Shown piece by piece: positions 23,259-35,831 of a stretch of 64,000 bases of DNA (position 1 is the stretch's first letter; each line of letters begins with the position of its first letter). The stretch is from Fragilaria crotonensis (lineage: Eukaryota; Bacillariophyta; Fragilariophyceae; Fragilariales; Fragilariaceae). Under the pieces are notes generated by a model. The model had not been told where the DNA came from, searched no databases, and saw nothing but the letters and a program-made list of their open reading frames with translations. The position numbers and the translations under genes are program-made. The stretch is from the NCBI GenBank assembly GCA_022925895.1, contig JAKSYS010000275.1, forward strand, positions 1 to 64,000, given 5' to 3'.

Positions 23259-24147
23259 TGTTAAACATTCCGTATCGCCCTACATATTTTTACATTATCC
23301 CTATCCTTAATTACTGACGCCCGAGTGCACAGTAAAACAATACATCGATGCTCCAGTAACCAGTGCGACACTACACGACTGGAATCAAAACTCACGTCGA
23401 TTCAAAACATGTTCATCTCATCCCATGAGATTGAACAATGATTTTCAAACGAGGCTCAACGCCTCGTATACCAAAAACAACGCGCGACACGAAACGACGT
23501 CTTCCGAACGAGGAGTGTTCCTTATTGTTCCAAGGAACACTCCCTTCATTCAGACCTCTCATTTCGGTCGCCCTTCACTTCTTCCCACAATTGTCAATTT
23601 TTACATTTTTAGTGTCACTCACCTTTTACTGCACATATATTTCTCACGATGATGATGATCGACCATGACGCGTTTTTACCCGCCGTCGTCATGACATCAT
23701 ATACACCGTGCTGTACAAATATTAGTAGACAGTACGACGGTACTCACTACAACGACAATACAGCACAACACGACGACGAGTACAACAGTACTCCTCGCAC
23801 ATCACTTCCTCTGCCCGTCGATAGTACGCGCACGTCTGAGTTTAACGTTACTGTACATAACGATAAACAAATAGACAGTGCCCACTATACGACACACGAT
23901 ATTTCTACTAGTCAGTCTCTCGCACATTCATGTAGCGATAGAACGACAGATAGTACACATATCGTTATCTGTAGCGGTAGACAGCACTGCGTAGCTGTAC
24001 CGTTTATAGATGAACTGAGCAGTAGTCAGTGTCGTACTAGACACTTACCTACTGGGGGCGTACCCCGTAACGGTTACGTCCTGGTTCTTAACCCGAACCC
24101 TATGCCGACCTGCGCGTCGCTAGGTTCCGTTAACCCGAACCATATCA
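23259..24147 (+). repeat. 5' LTR of 12-kb copia element (889 bp)
   Basis: Starts TG and ends CA. Matches 34364-35256 along its whole length. It contains an internal hairpin (GGAGTGTTCC ... GGAACACTCC near 23514-23552). The frame 23649-24233 that overlaps it is not considered coding. Confidence 0.95.
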
Positions 24148-24165
24148 TGGTTGCTCGCCAGACCT
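24148..24165 (+). promoter_or_regulatory. Probable primer-binding site
   Basis: TGGTTGCTCGCCAGACCT follows the 5' LTR directly. Its complement ends in CCA, as the 3' end of a primer tRNA would. I cannot name the tRNA from memory. Confidence 0.55.
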
Positions 24166-24225
24166 CTGTCCTGGCCCATATCCTGACGGTCGCCGGGTTC
24201 CCTCCCCGGAAACTCCGACCTGTCT

Positions 24226-24261
24226 CAATTTAAATCTGGTGCCTAGCACCGATTTAAATTG
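24226..24261 (+). other. Strong hairpin in retrotransposon leader
   Basis: CAATTTAAATC, one bulged base and GGTGC pair with GCACCGATTTAAATTG across the trinucleotide CTA. The stem is about 16 bp. Position between primer site and first ATG suggests an RNA role such as packaging or dimerisation (inference). Confidence 0.6.
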
Positions 24262-24416
24262 CTCTAACCCTTGTTCTTTTTCATTCCAGCCCTCACCCAA
24301 TACCAGCAGTACATGTCCCTACTGCTGGGAGAAAATTCTCATTCCTTGCGCTCACTTTTTTTGCAAAACTGTTCTCACACAACTAACACTTCATCCTCAA
24401 CTTTGCAACACTCACC

Positions 24417-27400
24417 ATGGCCAACCCAGCGCCCACCCGTTCGCCTCCAACCAAGGCCAACCCTCCCTCCGCCCATTGTGTGAAGCCTACGAAGCACATG
24501 GCGAACTACGTCGCCGCCGACGGCGATTTTGCAGCTCCTTTTGATGCACTCAAAATGCTGTTCTCCCTTGCAACACTTCAAACATCTATGTTGCAACTTC
24601 TAACCACTTCACTAACACTTATCCTACAGCTGGAACTAACACCTTCACGCCCAAGAAGAGCACCAACAAGGCTCCAGGCGATTTTCAGCGCGCTCGCACG
24701 GCCCTGACTCCTGAGCAAGAGTCCGCCGAGATCTCGCGTTTCCTTGCACTCGTCGAGCAAGAACGCGCCCAAGACACCAAGACCAGGGTTACCTACGCCT
24801 GCAAACCCTCCAACGAAGCAGGATCTACCGAAATGGGTCGCTCCCATTCTATTTCCAACGCAAACGGCGCCACCAACGACATCGAAGCCGCCGAACCCAA
24901 AAACGACAATGACGACGACGCGCGCAATAACACTCCTTCCACCTCCCTCCCGCGCCAAGAAGACTCCCTACTCGCCTCCTACGAAAGGCCTATCAAGAAA
25001 CAACGTGTTAGCTTTGATACCAACGTCGCAATCATCAAGAACAAGGACTACAATGAAGTCGCGAAATGCGACTCTTTCAAGATCCCGGCGTTTGACGCCG
25101 AAGACCTCTCCAACGACAAGAGGGTACCATTCGAACCGTCTCCGAAAGTGCTTTCCAATGCACTTCTCAATCCGCAATCCGACGATTACTCGTAGAGAAA
25201 TCGTCGAAACCGCGAAGCCCATCAAGTTATTTCAAGAAAACGCACGTTTCACTACCGTGCTCCCCGAAGACGCTCTCCCCGAGAATTCTGACGACGCCAT
25301 CCTCTCCGGCGACGAAAGAGCTTTCGAACAAGACCTCACTGACCTTAATCCGCCAGAAATTGGCGGAGAACGAGACGAAACAGTGACGGCAACAATGGAT
25401 GACAACCATTCCAAAAAACGCAAATTCATGTATGGCGCCGACAACGAGTATACACCCGCGACGCCAGAACATGTGGTTTTTCCTCCTGGTACTGTTTTTA
25501 CGGCGGTCTCTACGACAGACGAACAGTTCTTCCGCGAGTACTGCCCTTCTACGCCTGGGCACGCTACGCGCTTCTACCCACACCGCATCAATGCGGTCAT
25601 ACACCGCGGCACAGTGTTCTTCCCTGGGACTCCGCCCAGCACAACCTCCGGCCGCACTCGCGGCATTTCAGTCACCAGTCTCCCCGACGAGAACACCCCC
25701 GTCCACGGTGACGCCATCAATGGCCCCGGTCACAACGACGGCATTGGTCCGATGTCCGAGCGCGATCCCGGAATCGAAAATGCCGTTAACCCCAACTTCA
25801 ACGACGACATTTGCGAAAATGTCCTTGCTGTAGTTAACATGTCAGCCAATACCTCTATCTACTCGCCGCCTGCGCTGAGTAGTAGACGTAGCGTGCATTT
25901 GTACATGCCTGAACTCACACGTACGTCATGTACTCCTCACACTGCACTTACAGACGGAATCCGAACAAAACCAATGGCAGAAATATTCATCAAGACTCCT
26001 CCCCAGGACGAAAATCGAAATTCCCGAAATTCCCTCCCACGCCGCCCTACACTGACAAGACTCCACGGACACCACCTACGCGTCTGTGGACATGCTGACG
26101 TCTACGTTTCCAGCACAGCCACACGCAATGTCCGCCTTCCATCGCCCGGACACCAAGATCTACGGTGAGACAGACACGACGAACAAGAAAACTACCCGCT
26201 TTTCGTCAGTCACATATCACAATTTTTCATCCAAGAAAACTGCAGCCCCTACCAACTGCAATCCCTTTTATTTTCAACCCATCTCTGAAGACCCTCATAT
26301 TTTTCATCCCATCGTCGACAGCGACGACTACGAGACATCATCTACCGCGTGCAACGCCTCACGTCTCATTCAAGACCCTGAAGCTTTTAGGATCCCAACG
26401 CCCTTCAGCTTCGACAGACATCCATCTCCCTTCACGTTTGCATCCGAAACTTTTTCGCCTTTATTCTCCCACTTCACCGCCACCGACGGCGCCTACGACT
26501 GCCTTTCTACGACTACAGGCATCACCAACTTCGTCGAAGCCATGTCAAGTGATCACCCTACGGATCCCTACCGACTTGACACCCGTTTGTCCCCTACCGA
26601 CAGACAGCACATTGGACCCAATCCACCATGTGCCCTTCCTGCAGCACTCCTCTGAGCTTGACTCAAGGACTAACCCTCATGCCGCCCTTCTATATTACCC
26701 TGATGCAACTTTGCAGGATAATGTTAATGGGCCAGTCACCATGCGCAACCTACCTGCATGCGTTGACGTTAGCATCACCGCTGCATCCTTCTGCCTCCGA
26801 TACATCCAATCGGACGCCGCGACCAAGAAATGTATCCGTGACCTCACTACGGACCACCTACGTCATTTCTTCCGCGAACTTCACCCTGTCCTAACTGTGG
26901 ATCATACAACTATTGCTGACAATGATGACAGCATTGAGTACATCCAATGTATGCAACACACTTTGAACAGGACAACCAACTTAGTCATGGACAATTTACC
27001 TGCTGAATTGCTCCAAACTAACTTCCCAGATGGCACCCTGCCTCTTATCTGAGTCTCCTGACTGATCATGAGCCAGACACCCCAGGCCATGAATGTGCCC
27101 TTGCCATTCTCTATGCCTTCAAGACACTGCATCTTGTTCACTTTCTGACCTACCCTTCAAGTCAAGATTCCACTTTCAAGTTCATGCCACATGACCTCTC
27201 TGATATCATCCGAATGTGCCATCCTTTGCGACAGCACTGCGTTTATTTCCCAACCGAAGTAATTTCAGAGACGTCCCTGCATTCATTCACACTTTCTTCC
27301 AAGACCAGCAAGTTGCTTCCAACCCCTTCGACAAGCGACAAGACAGCCAACGCTCATCCTACAATGAGCATCCTACCAACTTTGGCTCAACCTCACTATT

Positions 27401-28158
27401 TGCCTTCACTTATTCTCCGCTTGTGAACGGCTTTGGTGACCCATCTCCGAAATCCCACCTAGAAGCTCTCTAGCTGCTAGGTCCCTCATCTCAGCTGCCC
27501 TCCAACACCATGCATCTCTCTCTACCAAGGTCACCAATGGTGATGACCCAGATTTGCAACCTACCAACATCATTCTTGGAGCCCTACCCCAGCTGACATG
27601 ATCTTCAACTACCATTGCTCTGCCTTCCCAATGGCTACTCTACCTACAACTGAGCAGCTCCATGGCAACACTACCTATGCAATGAACCCTGCTACCACCC
27701 TAGCAGTGAACTTTGTGATTTGTCGAGATATATCTCCAAATTACCTCCAAGAGATCGACATCCCCGCTGGAAACCATCAATATTCCTCGGACAAGTCCCA
27801 CTTCATCCCAATTTCTACCAACACCTACAACTACTCGATCGACTTTCTACCAGATCATGAGTATCTACTCTTCCGTGTTGTCAAGACTCTTGATGTTATC
27901 GATCCCCAACGTGTGCTACCGCAGACCCCAGAACCATCCAATGTTCTCATCTTCCAAGGTACACACTCAGAGAACCCATCCTACACCTCTGGATCTCAAG
28001 TTGAACTGCCTATTCCAAAGGAAGGAGCACACACCTTCCCTATCATCTATGATTCTGGCAATCTGCCCATCATTTTGATCACAGAAATGGCAATGTTGAA
28101 CCCTACACTTCAACCACAGTTCAAGCCCTTTTTCAGACTCAAGCTTGCATTCCTATGA
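24417..28158 (+). CDS. N-terminal extension of Gag region, unknown
   Basis: From ATG 24417 (MANPAPTRSPPTKANPP) coding-like sequence runs on in changing frames: an acidic Thr/Pro-rich part to about 25195 (RFLALVEQERAQDTKTR, SLLASYERPIKKQRVSFDTN), a part with EHVVFPPGTVFTA to about 26030, then ITAASFCLRYIQSDAATKK and HALAIL-like helical segments to about 27470, and finally 27598-28158 (FLPDHEYLLFRVVKTLDVID). The last piece ends in an ATGA overlap with the next frame at 28155. I recognise no domain. Composition and frame continuity suggest one long protein split by single-base shifts. It lies where Gag normally starts, so it is probably an extended Gag or an extra module. Confidence 0.5.
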
Positions 28159-30820
28159 CTGCAAACTATGAAGCAAATCAATGGGCATGTCCTAACAATC
28201 CCAGTCAACTTTGGCGCCAGTCAAACCCTGTCCACCATGTTGTTGATGATCCTCACACTGTTCCCCTTGATCTTGCTATCAGACTTATCCAAGTTATCAC
28301 CACGAAACGTGGATCCGACAATGTCTACCGCGCTTGGGCCTTGCCACATCTTCAAGACGCCCTCCAAAAGCCGGCTGATCAGATCAAACACAATCGCTTT
28401 TCATTTTTCTGGCAACAGCACAATCACCCAGAATACCCATACACAAACAAGACCCCAGAATTACTCCTTAATGTCATTCCTGGTGAGTCTAGTTCCTTGT
28501 GTTCTGACAATGAAAGCACAGCCAAATCTATTACTTGCAACTCACTTATCCCTCCTGGCCACAGACACAATGATGTGAATGTAGCAACAGAGGATAATTG
28601 CAATGTAATTAGATATGATTTGGAAAAACAACAATGTCCTCTTGAACACAATGCATTAGTTGTTCTCACACGCAGATCATCGCTTCTACCGGAAAACAAC
28701 CCGGGAATCGAACCTGCAACCCCCAATCCTGAAAATTCAGACAGTTCTACCGAAATTGACGAAACAGAACATGAAACGTCAGCAATTCCTGAAAACTCAC
28801 CCATTTCTGACACTCCTGCTCCTTTTATTGACACTTCGCAACAAAATCCGACAGAAAATCCGTCGAATCCCTTGCAGCGTCTGTCACGTGCAGTCGGACA
28901 AATTCTAACACCAAAAACCCCCTTGTCCGACACAGCAGACCAAACCCAGCCTCCACCCGCTGAAATTGTTCCCAAAACACCAACGTCAAGACCAAACGCT
29001 CCGTTACCGACAAAACGCTCAGAAACTCACCCAACGTTCGCTTACCCGCCAAGACAAGAGACATTCTTCGACGACGACGACCAAGACGACGAACAAGAAG
29101 ACGACAACGGACCGCCTCAGATTCCCTTAGGTTCTCCTGATGCCCTGACTTCATCAACAAGAACCGACTTCACATATCCTCCGATTGAAGATCTAACAAG
29201 AACGCTCCTGAAATACGCCAAGACTGCAAACCTTCGAAAGCTGAACTATCCAAGTGATCTTCTCCAACGACGACGTCAGTTCAATGCCTTTATGGACAAC
29301 CTTCGAATTGTTTGCAACATATCTCCATGGACACGCAATGTCTTTGACCTCTGGCCAAAGCAAATCAGCTACTCCCATCCATGCATTGGCACAGCACTCT
29401 ACAACCTGATCTTCACCAACATCAGTGATCCTTGCCAGAAGCACATCATTGACTGTCCACCTGATGCCAGAACTGCCATTCTGACTCTAAGACGTCATTG
29501 TGCTCCACTCACCCAAGATCACATTGAACGCACGCGCGAATCCTTCTACTCGATCAAACAGGGTCACCAAGAAGTTGCGACATCATACTTGAATCGCATT
29601 CGGACTCTAACGCGCGACTGCTATCATGCCGGTATCCCTAACACCGATGCCGACATTATCAAACGAACCATCCGTGGCGGCAGCAATCACCACTTTTATG
29701 CTGCTTCCTACCAACGTTTTGACGCCGATATCCGTCGAGCTGAGTTGAATGACGAAGAACTACCCACTTTTGCGGAACTTGAGAGCCATTTGCTGAACAT
29801 CGACGACTCGCGTGGACTCACTCTCCCTTCCCAAAATCAACGCAATTACAACCAGCATGCAAATTCTGCACGTCAACCGTTTTCAAACCAATCCTCTCGC
29901 CCTCGCCAAGGCACAACGCGCGTTTTCACACCACGCCAACAACATGCCTTCAGTTCTATGATGCGACCGTACACTGCTTCAAACAACAGACCACCGCATC
30001 GACCAAACAATCGAGGACCGAATCAAGCTCCTGCACCACCAAGACAACATAACAACAATGATCGCAGAAGCACACCACAACAATCTCGCCCTTTTCAACA
30101 ACAGAATCGCGGCTCACGCCCTCCTCTCAGACCGATATCTTCAAACAATGGAAATCAACGGCGCCTCCAAACAACACACCAGCTGTGAGACGAAACCCTA
30201 ACACATCCAATGCTGCAAATATTGTATGCAACAACTGTGGAAGACTTGGCCACTATGCTAATCGATGCATAACCGCCAATCGCTCACAAAATAACCAAAA
30301 CAACCGTGGAGGACCGCCGCCCAGAAATCCAAACAATGAAAATGCAGCACCCCGCAACCAGCGTGCTTACTTCATTACTGACTCAACTGCTTCTAACTCC
30401 CATGCTTTTCACCATCAAGCATACATGGCCTCCTGTGACCTCCAGGACACCTTCAATGCCCCATCTGCAGTTACCTCATGGCCTGATGTCAATGCTCCTC
30501 AGATGGAAATCAACAGAGCATTGCTCAACAATGATTTCTTACCATCAGCACCAAACTCTCCACCCAACACAGGCTCAACAGAACTCTTCCCTGAAGACCC
30601 TTATCAACACATCAAAGATTTGGACCACCAAGTCTTGACAACTGGCTACCTGACAGTGGTGCCACATGTCATTATACACCCGTTTTCAGCGACCTTCGTG
30701 ATGTTGAAGCCTGCCACATCCCTGTCTCTCTTGCTGATGGAACCACCAAGATCTCAACATTCAAAGGAACCACTGACTGCTACTTCACCTCTGATGAAGG
30801 ACAAAAGTCTATCCTTGGCC
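28155..30820 (+). CDS. gag: Gag with CCHC knuckle and start of protease
   Basis: The open frame 28155-30188 has a low-complexity middle rich in Pro, Ser, Thr and Asp, then a copia-type Gag domain (about residues 340-560) with LLQRRRQFNAFMDNLRIVC, SPWTRNVFDLWPKQ and HIERTRESFYSIKQGHQEV. A Gln/Asn/Arg-rich tail ends at TGA 30188. The adjacent frame (minus one) opens at 30185 and carries the nucleic-acid-binding knuckle CNNCGRLGHYANRC (C-x2-C-x4-H-x4-C). The product would package element RNA in virus-like particles. The short overlap between the two frames could be a programmed shift or an indel; I cannot tell. Confidence 0.8.
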
Positions 30821-33800
30821 TAACTGATGTTTATTATATTGAAGGTCTCAGCCACCGCCTTCTTTCCTGACAACCATCTCTGCAACCCAGAATTTCACAG
30901 TCATCATCCAGAACAGAGCCACTACAATCCAGTTCCCAAACAATTCAAAATACACATGGCCCCTGCTCCTGCATGAACTCCCAACACAGAATGCCTTTTC
31001 TACCATGGCACAACCTGTGGACACCACACCTGATGAAACTTCCTTCTCCCCTGCATTTGACCAACATGTTGATCCTACACAAGCTGACACCTCAAGACCA
31101 ACAACTTCTTTGCCTCTTGAGACCATATCCCGTCGCCTTGCGCACCGAAATTTCCGCAATCTCATGACCGGATCCCTGCATCACGCTTGGAATGATCATA
31201 CACTCTCGCCTGCGATTGACAAAAACACTTGGCCAATTCGTATCTCGATCAGCCAAAAACACGCTCGCAGCAAAATTCCTCTCAGACAAGGCTCAGAACC
31301 GTTTCACCAACTTCACCTTGATCTCATGAGAAATCCCTTTCGGTTTGGACTCACCACTGCAACAAACTATTCAGCCTACCTCTTTATTGTCACAACACCT
31401 GGCAAGCTAACTGGCTGGATAGGACTTCCAACTGAAAGCACCACATCCATCATCACAGCCCTTAAGTCCTGGCTTACTCAGACAGAACTACTTGGCGCAC
31501 AAAGTCCGTCCGCTTCATCCGTACTGATGCCGGATCTGCCTTTACATCTGCAAAATTCATCACAGAATGCACCAACCTTGGAATCAAACTTGAAGCTGCT
31601 GCTCCAGAACACCAAGAAATGAATGGCATCTGTGAAGCCAAATGGAGAAGTTCACAACACTGCAAATGTACTTCTCAACACTGCCCGACTTGGCGGTGCC
31701 TTCTTCCATCATGCACATGCCTATGCTGTTAGCATTATTAATGCTTGTCCAGCCAAGAATGTGACTGACCAACATGGCAACCCAACCACACCCTTCCAAT
31801 ACAGCTATGGCAGAAAACCAAGCCTTGCCAACTTCCGCGTATTTGGATGCCCTGTCTACTTCAAGCGCTACGAACCGACCTTCCGCAACAAGCTGATTAC
31901 CTATAAGCAACAACTCCAACGTGCTTCCCGTGGTATCTTCATCGGATTTCCAGAGAACTCAGCCGGATGGCTAGTTTACTCTCCTGATCATCCGCAGCGC
32001 ATCGTCATCACTCGCGACGCCTACTTTGATGAAGACTTCAGCTCTGCCCTTGCCTTTGATTCAAAGCCCTTTGCCGGAGCCATTCCCATCCGATCTCACT
32101 TGGATCCCAATGGACTCCAATCTTTGGACAACTCTGAACCATCCATTGTCCACCAAACCGGATCTGCTGCCAATCTAGGCATCACACCATCCACCTATCT
32201 TGAAGAACTCCATGACTCTGAACAACTTTTACAAGCACAAGACAATGGCCCTTCAAGCCCTGCCCATCCAGAAGATGATATTGATGACACTGATCCCATC
32301 ACAGAATCTGACATCTCTCCTGGACCAACACCACCAACTCCTCAGCTGATCAACTGGACCTTTCACCAACTGAGACACACCCCACTTCACAAGGAAATGA
32401 CTTTATACTTCCAAGAGTGTGCTGAATCTCTGCCATCAGTTGATCCCATCCACACTGCCATGCTTGCCGTTGACGCATCCACAACTTCGCCCACCGACGA
32501 TCCAGTGGACAAGTATCTTCCTGAACCGCAATCCTTCAAAGCCGTTCTCAAACTTGACGATGACGTCCGCAATGCCTGGCTACATGCTATTCGCATGGAA
32601 ATCAAGAACTTAATCGACCACGATACCTTCATCCTGGGTGAACAACCCCGGAAAGATGAACTCATCATCCCTGTCAAACTTGTCTTGAAAGCAAAACAAA
32701 CTGCAACTGGTAAACTTGAAAAACTTAAAGCTCGCCTTGTCGCCCGTGGCGACTTGGAAAAACGATTGAAGAAAACTAAAGCTGCTTACCAGCAATTTCT
32801 CCAACAACAAAAACAAGACAATGCTGAAAACAATCCTGAATCCAGCAAGACAACTAACACCATCCCAATTGAGGTACCTCAACCTTTTGAGGACACATGG
32901 TCACCCTGTGCATCTTCAAGAGGGTCAAGTTACTTCTCTCAACAATCTGTGCATCCCACCGCACTCTCAAAAGTGCCGACTTCATTGGCGCATATCTACA
33001 AGCCAAAGTCATCGGTCGCCACTTTGTCAGACTTCCACTTGAGTATGCATATTACTTCCCTGAATATGCTAAATACTTTGGAACTCCAGCCCTTTTGAAC
33101 AAGGGAATCTATGGACTTGTTTACTCTGGAAAATATTGGAACATTGAATTCTCTGAATGGCTTTACTCCAAAGGATTCATCCAATCCCAGTCTGAACCCT
33201 CCTATTTTGTCTTTTACAACAAACACAACCAATGGTTACGCCTTCTCTTCTTTGTCGACGACATGCTCTACGCTGGCAGCAATGACGCCATCGAAAAAGA
33301 ATTCGAAGAATCTGTCCGCAATCGCTTTGACGTCAAGTTCCTTGGACCTGCTCAATGGTTCTTGCAAATGCGCATCCATCAACACAAAGACAAAACCTAC
33401 ACCCTCGACCAACATCGCTACGTTCTCAACACTTTGCAACGTTACGATCCCAACTCCGAGTTCCCTGAACGTGAAACACCATTCCCACCGGATTACACCT
33501 TCAGTAAAGACAATCGACCTGTCACCGATCATGACAAACAAGTTGTCGAACAACACGAGAAACGCCTCCCATTCCGCTCCGCTGTATGTACGCTACTCTA
33601 TCTTGCCTACAACACCCGTGCTGATATCCTCTTCGCAGTCTGCAAACTTGCAAAAGCCTGCGTCTGCCCTGGCGCACTCGACTTCCGTGCTCTTATCTGG
33701 CTGATTGGCTACCTACGCCGTCGCCCATATTATGCCATCAAATTCTACCCGGATGCCACGACCAACCCTGTTTACGACATATGTCGTCAACACCGCATTC

Positions 33801-34353
33801 CCCATTCCGACTTAACCGTATTTTCCGACGCCAGCTGGCAAGATTGCCCTGACACTGGCCGCTCTACTGTCGGTTATATGATCTTCCACAACGGTGCCCT
33901 CATCGAAGCCAACTCTACGATGCCAACACCAATTGCTATGTCAACGTCCGAGGCCGAATACATGGCCGCATGCTCTGCATCCATGGCCACAGCTCACATT
34001 CGGATGTTACTCTACGACATGACATACCTCGGAACCAAACATTGGCGCGAATCTATGCAGCGTCTTCCAACCATCCATCGATTCTCATGATCGACAACGA
34101 AGCCACTGTGCAGATCGCCAAGAACGGCAAATTAACCCGCAAGACTCGTCACATCGAACGACGTTTCCACTATGTCCGTCAAGGTCAACAAGACGGTATA
34201 CATCAACTACATTGGATACCTTGCGATTCTCAACTTGCCGACATCCTCACAAAAACACAAGTCTCTTCCAAAATTGATCAACACATTGACAAAGTCTTCT
34301 GTACACTTCCTGATCACATGCTACAATCTACAAGTGAATCTACAGAGATTTGA
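30640..34353 (+). CDS. pol: Copia Pol: protease, integrase, RT, RNase H
   Basis: The protease motif WLPDSGATCHYTPVF starts at about 30645 in a shifted frame. The integrase core follows: HQLHLDLM (first Asp), RTDAGSAFTS (second Asp) and EMNGICEAKW (Glu), then PSLANFRVFGCPVYFKRYEP. The reverse transcriptase begins with KARLVARGDLEK and reaches YGLVYSGKYW and the catalytic FVDDMLYAGS (about 33250). RNase H has TVFSDASWQDCP, MSTSEAEYMAA and MIDNEATVQIAK, and the end is LADILTKTQVSSKIDQH before TGA at 34351-34353. Frame changes near 30860, 31490, 31620, 32900 and 34060 break it into pieces, several next to homopolymers. All catalytic residues remain visible. A 40-residue Gln/Asn-rich insertion follows the VARGDLEK segment, which is unusual. 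Confidence 0.88.
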
Positions 34354-34355
34354 TT

Positions 34356-34363
34356 CAAGAGGG
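34356..34363 (+). promoter_or_regulatory. Polypurine tract, 12-kb element
   Basis: CAAGAGGG lies directly before the 3' LTR, the expected position of the plus-strand priming tract. Confidence 0.6.
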
Positions 34364-35256
34364 TGTTAAACATTCCGTATCGCCCTACATATTTTTACAT
34401 ATCCCTATCCTAATTACTGACGCCCGAGTGCACAGTAAAACAATACATCGATGCTCCAGTAACCAGTGCGACACTACACGACTGGAATCAAAACTCACGT
34501 CGATTCAAATCATGTTCATCTCATCCCATGAGATTGAACAATCAATTTCAAACGAGGCTCAACGCCTCGTATACCAAAAACAACGTCGCGACACGAAACG
34601 ACGTCTTCCGAAACGAGGAGTGTTCCTTATTGTTCCAAAGGAACACTCCCTTCATTCAGACCTCTCATCACGGTCGCCCTTCACTTCTTCCCACAATTGT
34701 CAATTTTGTACATTTTAGTGTCACTCACCTTTTTACTTACACTACATATTTTCTCACGATGATGATGATTGACCATGACGCGTTTTTACCCGCCGTCGTC
34801 ATGACATCATATACACCGTGCTGTACAAATATTAGTAGACAGTACGACGGTACTCACTACAACGACAATACAGCACAACACGGCGACGGTACAACAGTAC
34901 TCCTCGCACATCACTTCCTCTGCCCGTCGATAGTACGCGCACGTCTGAGTTTAACGTTACTGTACATAACGATAAACTAATAGACAGTGCCCACTATACG
35001 ACACGCGATATTTCTACTAGTCAGTCTCTCGCACATTCATGTAGCGATAGAACGACAGATAGTACACATATCGTTATCTGTAGCGGTAGACAGCACTGCG
35101 TAGCTGTACCGTTTATAGATGAACTGAGCAGTAGTCAGTGTCGTACTAGACACTTACCTACTGGGGGCGTACCCCGTAACGGTTACGTCCTGGTTCTTAA
35201 CCCGAACCTTACGCCGACCTGCGCGTCGACAGGTTCCGTTAACCCGAACCATATCA
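34364..35256 (+). repeat. 3' LTR of 12-kb copia element (893 bp)
   Basis: Matches the 5' LTR with about 2-3 percent differences, many of them single-base gains or losses. It is followed by the duplication ATAAG. Confidence 0.95.
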
Positions 35257-35261
35257 ATAAG

Positions 35262-35831
35262 TCCAAGAGTACAAGTACCAGGGTACAGTACGTTGTACTA
35301 CCGGCCACCCTGCGCATGAAAAAAAAAGGTAAACCGAATTCACAACTCGATCGAGGGAGATACAGGATACTCGGAGTACAGATCAGGATGAACGTGAGAG
35401 TGTCACAATTTCAGCAAGCGAAAAGTAACATGGGATTTTTGGGTCGGTACGAAGTGTGTGTGTATCAAGTAATTGTCCGAATCGATGCTTGAAGTCGTGG
35501 AACCCGACGTATAAGGTCTTATTCGCAATTGTGAACGTACGTCAGTGAATGGAATTGCATTCTTTCCTTTAATTATCCACGAAAAGCTCGTCGCTTGATT
35601 TACGACCTGTCACATCCCTTCTATGACTTAATACATGTAACTAAAGAAAATGTCTTTCAACAGGATAAGCTTTAGTAACCACAGTAGATGAATTCATCAT
35701 TGAAACAACTCATTCTTACGAAAGTCGTTCGGCCTCGCTTCGCACAGTTTGTTCCTTTGGCAACGGCCACCGAGTCACAAGATTTTCACGTTTTAGCTAA
35801 ACACTTCGCATGCATTACAGGTGACCGGTGG
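35262..35831. other. Intergenic, no gene recognised
   Basis: Begins with a GTAC-rich patch (35270-35320). It lies downstream of the convergent sulfotransferase-like gene and may include its 3' untranslated region. Confidence 0.45.

Larger units (their letters stand above)
23259..35256 (+). mobile_element. Copia-like LTR retrotransposon, 12 kb
   Basis: The element is 11,998 bp, bounded by two LTRs that start TGTTAAAC and end ATATCA, and by a perfect 5-bp target duplication ATAAG (23254-23258 and 35257-35261). The order is Gag-like region, CCHC knuckle, aspartic protease, integrase, reverse transcriptase, RNase H, which is the Ty1/copia order. The LTRs differ by roughly twenty positions, many of them indels. 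The coding tract from about 24417 to 34353 is open in long pieces but changes frame repeatedly. The region before the CCHC knuckle is about 6 kb, far more than in ordinary copia elements, whose full length is commonly 5-6 kb. Confidence 0.95.

Noticed and set aside
23649-24233. 195-codon frame in the left LTR
   Set aside because: It lies mostly in the LTR and breaks in the other LTR copy through single-base differences, so it is not conserved coding sequence.
24744-25190. First part of the 474-codon frame
   Set aside because: Ser/Thr/Pro/Arg-rich shadow. The overlapping frame with SLLASYERPIKKQRVSFD looks like the true protein here; only the part after about 25190 seems real.
23259-35256. 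Endogenous retrovirus with envelope gene
   Set aside because: Pol order is copia-type (integrase before reverse transcriptase) and no envelope-like signal peptide and membrane anchor follow RNase H.
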